A stretch of 31,642 nt of DNA from contig JAIDPG010000381.1 of the NCBI GenBank assembly GCA_029062865.1, positions 1-31,642 of the forward strand, read 5' to 3'. Below, in pieces: positions 30,377 through 31,642 of the stretch; the stretch's first letter is position 1; the number at the start of each line of letters is the position of its first letter. The position numbers and the translations under genes are program-made. The DNA comes from Oscillospiraceae bacterium (GTDB lineage: Bacteria > Bacillota > Clostridia > Oscillospirales > Ruminococcaceae). The notes beneath the pieces were generated by a model. It saw nothing but the letters and a program-made list of their open reading frames with translations, had not been told where the DNA came from and did not search any database.

Positions 30377-30593
30377 GGTCAAAGACGGAACACCAAAGGA
30401 AATACACTCGCGTGCGGTTGCACTCCGAAAAATGACAGATGCTCAGCTTGTCGCGCAGGTGACCGCCGCGCATCGTGACACCGCCGCTCTTTTTATAGAA
30501 GAACTTAAAGCAGCGAGTATACCGGGGATTGGTAAAGTGACAGTCAAGAAAATTGAAACATTCGCGCGGGAAAAGGGTTACACAAGTAATTAA
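30369..30593 (+). CDS. Helix-hairpin-helix mini-protein (74 aa)
   Basis: ATG 30369 overlaps the previous gene by 8 bases, with GAAAGGA upstream. The C-terminal half 'KAASIPGIGKVTVKKIETFARE' is an HhH motif (I-P-G-I-G-K-x-T), which binds the DNA backbone non-specifically. The N-terminal half is helical. It could assist the Rep or exonuclease in DNA handling (inference). Confidence 0.72.
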   Translation: MGKVKDGTPKEIHSRAVALRKMTDAQLVAQVTAAHRDTAALFIEELKAASIPGIGKVTVKKIETFAREKGYTSN

Positions 30594-30601
30594 GGGGGAA
30601 T

Positions 30602-31015
30602 ATGGAAATGACGCTTGAAGAATTAAACGAGTACAACATTATCAAGGCACACATCGAGCAATGCCGTGATAAGATACGCGAGATCAGCAGCGAAACAATA
30701 CGCTCGCCGATCTTTGATACAAGCGGCATTTCTAACAGCCCCTCCTCTCGCAACCCAACCGAGGAAAAATATATTCGCGCGATGGCGAAAAAAGAAATGT
30801 ACGAGCAGCAGATCGTGGAAGATATGGAAAAAATCACAAGAATCGAGAAATACATATCGTCCATTCGAGATAGACGCACGCGTATGATCTTTGAAATGCG
30901 TATCTATGAGAACGAAAAGTTTTTTAAAATCGCAATGAAGTTTGGGGGGCGAAATACCGAAGATAGTGTAAAGAATATATTTTATCGCTATCTCAAGCAT
31001 AACCCGCGCGGATAA
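30602..31015 (+). CDS. ArpU/RinA-like phage late-transcription regulator (DUF1492-like)
   Basis: 137 aa. An N-terminal coiled coil ('EELNEYNIIKAHIEQCRDKIREISSETI') and a polar linker are followed by a C-terminal sigma-70 region 4-like helix pattern, 'ISSIRDRRTRMIFEMRIYENEKFFKIAMKFGGRNTEDSVKNIFYRYLK'. This fits the family that switches on phage late genes and usually sits just before the small terminase gene, which would lie to the right. ATG 30608 has better spacing (9 bases) to AAGGGGG than ATG 30602 (3 bases). Confidence 0.75.
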   Translation: MEMTLEELNEYNIIKAHIEQCRDKIREISSETIRSPIFDTSGISNSPSSRNPTEEKYIRAMAKKEMYEQQIVEDMEKITRIEKYISSIRDRRTRMIFEMRIYENEKFFKIAMKFGGRNTEDSVKNIFYRYLKHNPRG

Positions 31016-31030
31016 TGTCACAACCAGCAG

Positions 31031-31067
31031 CAACAAACGGCACTGCATTACACAGCGCCGTTTGTTG
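31031..31067. other. Hairpin between convergent genes
   Basis: An 11-bp perfect stem CAACAAACGGC/GCCGTTTGTTG encloses a 15-base loop between the late regulator (+) and the HTH gene (-). There is no clear U-tract, so it is a possible rather than certain terminator. Confidence 0.5.
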
Positions 31068-31078
31068 TTGAATATGAT

Positions 31079-31273
31079 TTATTCACTTTCAGGTAACGTA
31101 AAAAAATCGTCAATTTTAAGACCAAGAACGTCAGCGATTTTTTTGGCGTTTGAGACAAGGCAGTCCCCCCGTTTTTCCAAGGCTTCAATGGTACGAACGG
31201 GAATGCCGGTAATTTCGGACATCTTTGGGACGGAAATCCCTGCTTTAAGCCGGTATTGCTTAATATACATCAT
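31079..31273 (-). CDS. XRE-family HTH protein (64 aa)
   Basis: 'YIKQYRLKAGISVPKMSEITGIPVRTIEALEKRGDCLVSNAKKIADVLGLKIDDFFTL' is a complete HTH_3 domain. GAGGT precedes the double ATG and overlaps the stop region of the 32-aa membrane peptide, so the two are co-translated. As the last gene of a short leftward operon with two tiny hydrophobic peptides, it may regulate or neutralise them (inference), or it may be a stand-alone phage regulator. Confidence 0.8.
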   Translation of the reverse strand: MMYIKQYRLKAGISVPKMSEITGIPVRTIEALEKRGDCLVSNAKKIADVLGLKIDDFFTLPESE

Positions 31274-31280
31274 TTTTACC

Positions 31281-31379
31281 TCACTTGATAAAGAATAACC
31301 ATATCAGCCCAAGTATTGCAAATAAAGTAATCACAATATCGACAAACGTCAAAGCCAGCTTCAAAATATCTTTTTTCAT
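31281..31379 (-). CDS. 32-aa single-helix membrane peptide
   Basis: From ATG 31379 the minus strand reads MKKDILKLALTFVDIVITLF followed by AILGLIWLFFIK and TGA. It is one hydrophobic helix with lysines at both ends, the size and build of type I toxin peptides or small membrane regulators. AAGGAAG and AAGGG lie upstream. Its stop codon is next to the ribosome binding site of the HTH gene, and the 80-base leader holds a hairpin and an opposing promoter. Confidence 0.6.
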   Translation of the reverse strand: MKKDILKLALTFVDIVITLFAILGLIWLFFIK

Positions 31380-31386
31380 AAAACCC

Positions 31387-31415
31387 TTGACTTCCTTTCC
31401 GAAATATGATATACT
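31387..31415 (+). promoter_or_regulatory. Promoter of the antisense RNA
   Basis: TTGACT (31387-31392), 17-base spacer, TATACT (31410-31415) on the + strand. It lies between the two small minus-strand peptide genes and fires towards the 41-aa one. No + strand gene with a ribosome binding site follows. Confidence 0.82.
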
Positions 31416-31421
31416 TTCATT

Positions 31422-31579
31422 AGGGAGGGTTGCAGCCCTCCCCTTTGAAAGCGGATCGTTTAGAAGAACGTCCCTTTAATGACTGCCCAAATCGTTCCTG
31501 CCGTGATGAGCAATTTTAAGATTTGGGTTAGGAGCTTGTCGATTTGTTTGAGCACTTCGATAAGCTCCTTTATTTTTTT
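31422..31579 (+). ncRNA. Antisense RNA to the 41-aa peptide gene
   Basis: From the predicted start near 31,422 the RNA begins with a stable hairpin (GGGAGGG/CCCTCCC). It runs about 158 bases and ends at an intrinsic terminator (13-bp stem 31530-31542/31557-31569 with one G-U pair, loop of 14, then TTATTTTTTT). It is complementary to the whole coding sequence of the minus-strand 41-aa peptide except its first two codons, plus its 3' leader. This is the arrangement of a cis-encoded type I antitoxin RNA; expression is untested. Confidence 0.65.
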
Positions 31580-31585
31580 GTCCAA
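31460..31585 (-). CDS. 41-aa amphipathic/hydrophobic peptide, candidate type I toxin
   Basis: GGGGGTGAT stands 4-5 bases before TTG 31585. The peptide is MDKKIKELIEVLKQIDKLLT then QILKLLITAGTIWAVIKGTFF: a charged amphipathic helix followed by a short hydrophobic, membrane-seeking stretch. A near-consensus promoter drives it, and an antisense RNA covers nearly the whole ORF. It is first in a leftward run with the 32-aa membrane peptide and an HTH gene. Part of the ORF also encodes, on the other strand, the terminator of the antisense RNA. Confidence 0.6.
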   Translation of the reverse strand: MDKKIKELIEVLKQIDKLLTQILKLLITAGTIWAVIKGTFF

Positions 31586-31611
31586 TTTAATCACCCCCTC
31601 TCTATATTTAT

Positions 31612-31640
31612 ATTATACGACAGTTGACTGTGGTTGTCTA
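31612..31640 (-). promoter_or_regulatory. Promoter of the small-peptide operon
   Basis: Minus-strand TAGACA (31,640-31,635), 17-base spacer and TATAAT (31,617-31,612), about 27 bases before the 41-aa gene. It is close to consensus at both boxes. Confidence 0.8.
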
Positions 31641-31642
31641 TA

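Overview
The window looks like a Gram-positive, Clostridia-type gut or rumen genome (Oscillospiraceae/Ruminococcus-like; inferred from strong GGAGG/GAGGTGAT ribosome binding sites, near-consensus TTGACA/TATAAT promoters, intrinsic terminators and the protein families). It splits into a GC-richer chromosomal part (1 to about 14,057) and a visibly AT-richer integrated element (from about 14,058 past the right edge).

Chromosomal part. On the + strand lie the 3' part of a DUF4340 gene, a small hypothetical gene and a GNAT acetyltransferase. They end at a bidirectional terminator (2204-2241). On the minus strand is an 11-gene run from 13,815 down to 2,240 with overlapping or nearly touching genes: a SWIM zinc-finger protein, two tandem paralogous HEAT-like proteins, a MoxR-type AAA+ ATPase, a DUF5682 protein, an orphan protein, a GyrI-like protein, a low-MW phosphatase-like protein, an SF0329-like protein, a CxxC protein and a VWA protein. 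SWIM + MoxR + DUF5682 + VWA is the gene set of E. coli yehQ-yehL-yehM-yehP, whose function is poorly defined. A single good sigma-A promoter sits in front of the SWIM gene.

Junction. Between the two parts are a minus-strand terminator, two large hairpins (one a perfect 25-bp stem) and the 3' half of a tRNA-Gly gene (anticodon CCC) that is broken inside the anticodon arm. An integrase gene follows directly, so this is the left attachment site of an element integrated into tRNA-Gly. The other end is outside the window.

Element. It is organised like the lysogeny and early region of a temperate phage: integrase, two leftward AT-rich membrane-anchored genes (one combining a zinc ribbon, a SWIM motif and a BRCT domain), a divergent repressor/Cro-like switch with an array of GTACGCAAA operators, then a long rightward operon. 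That operon carries an HExxH protein, an excisionase-like HTH protein, many small proteins, a SleB-like hydrolase, an HUH rolling-circle replication protein, PcfK-like and PcfJ-like proteins, a DUF3102-like coiled-coil protein, a DUF3850 (ASCH-like) protein, a DnaQ-like exonuclease, an HhH mini-protein and an ArpU/RinA-like late regulator. No capsid, terminase, tail or conjugation gene is visible, so prophage versus another integrative element is not settled, although the gene order favours a phage.

Least expected features. (1) A compact minus-strand small RNA (about 21,962 to 21,883) with its own promoter and terminator. (2) At the right edge, a minus-strand 41-aa hydrophobic peptide gene covered by an opposing RNA (about 31,422-31,579) with its own promoter and terminator, i.e. 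a candidate type I toxin-antitoxin pair, followed by a 32-aa membrane peptide and an HTH gene. (3) A 27-base imperfect direct repeat around the end of the HUH rep gene. (4) A recurring TTTGCA-N6-TGCAAA palindrome.
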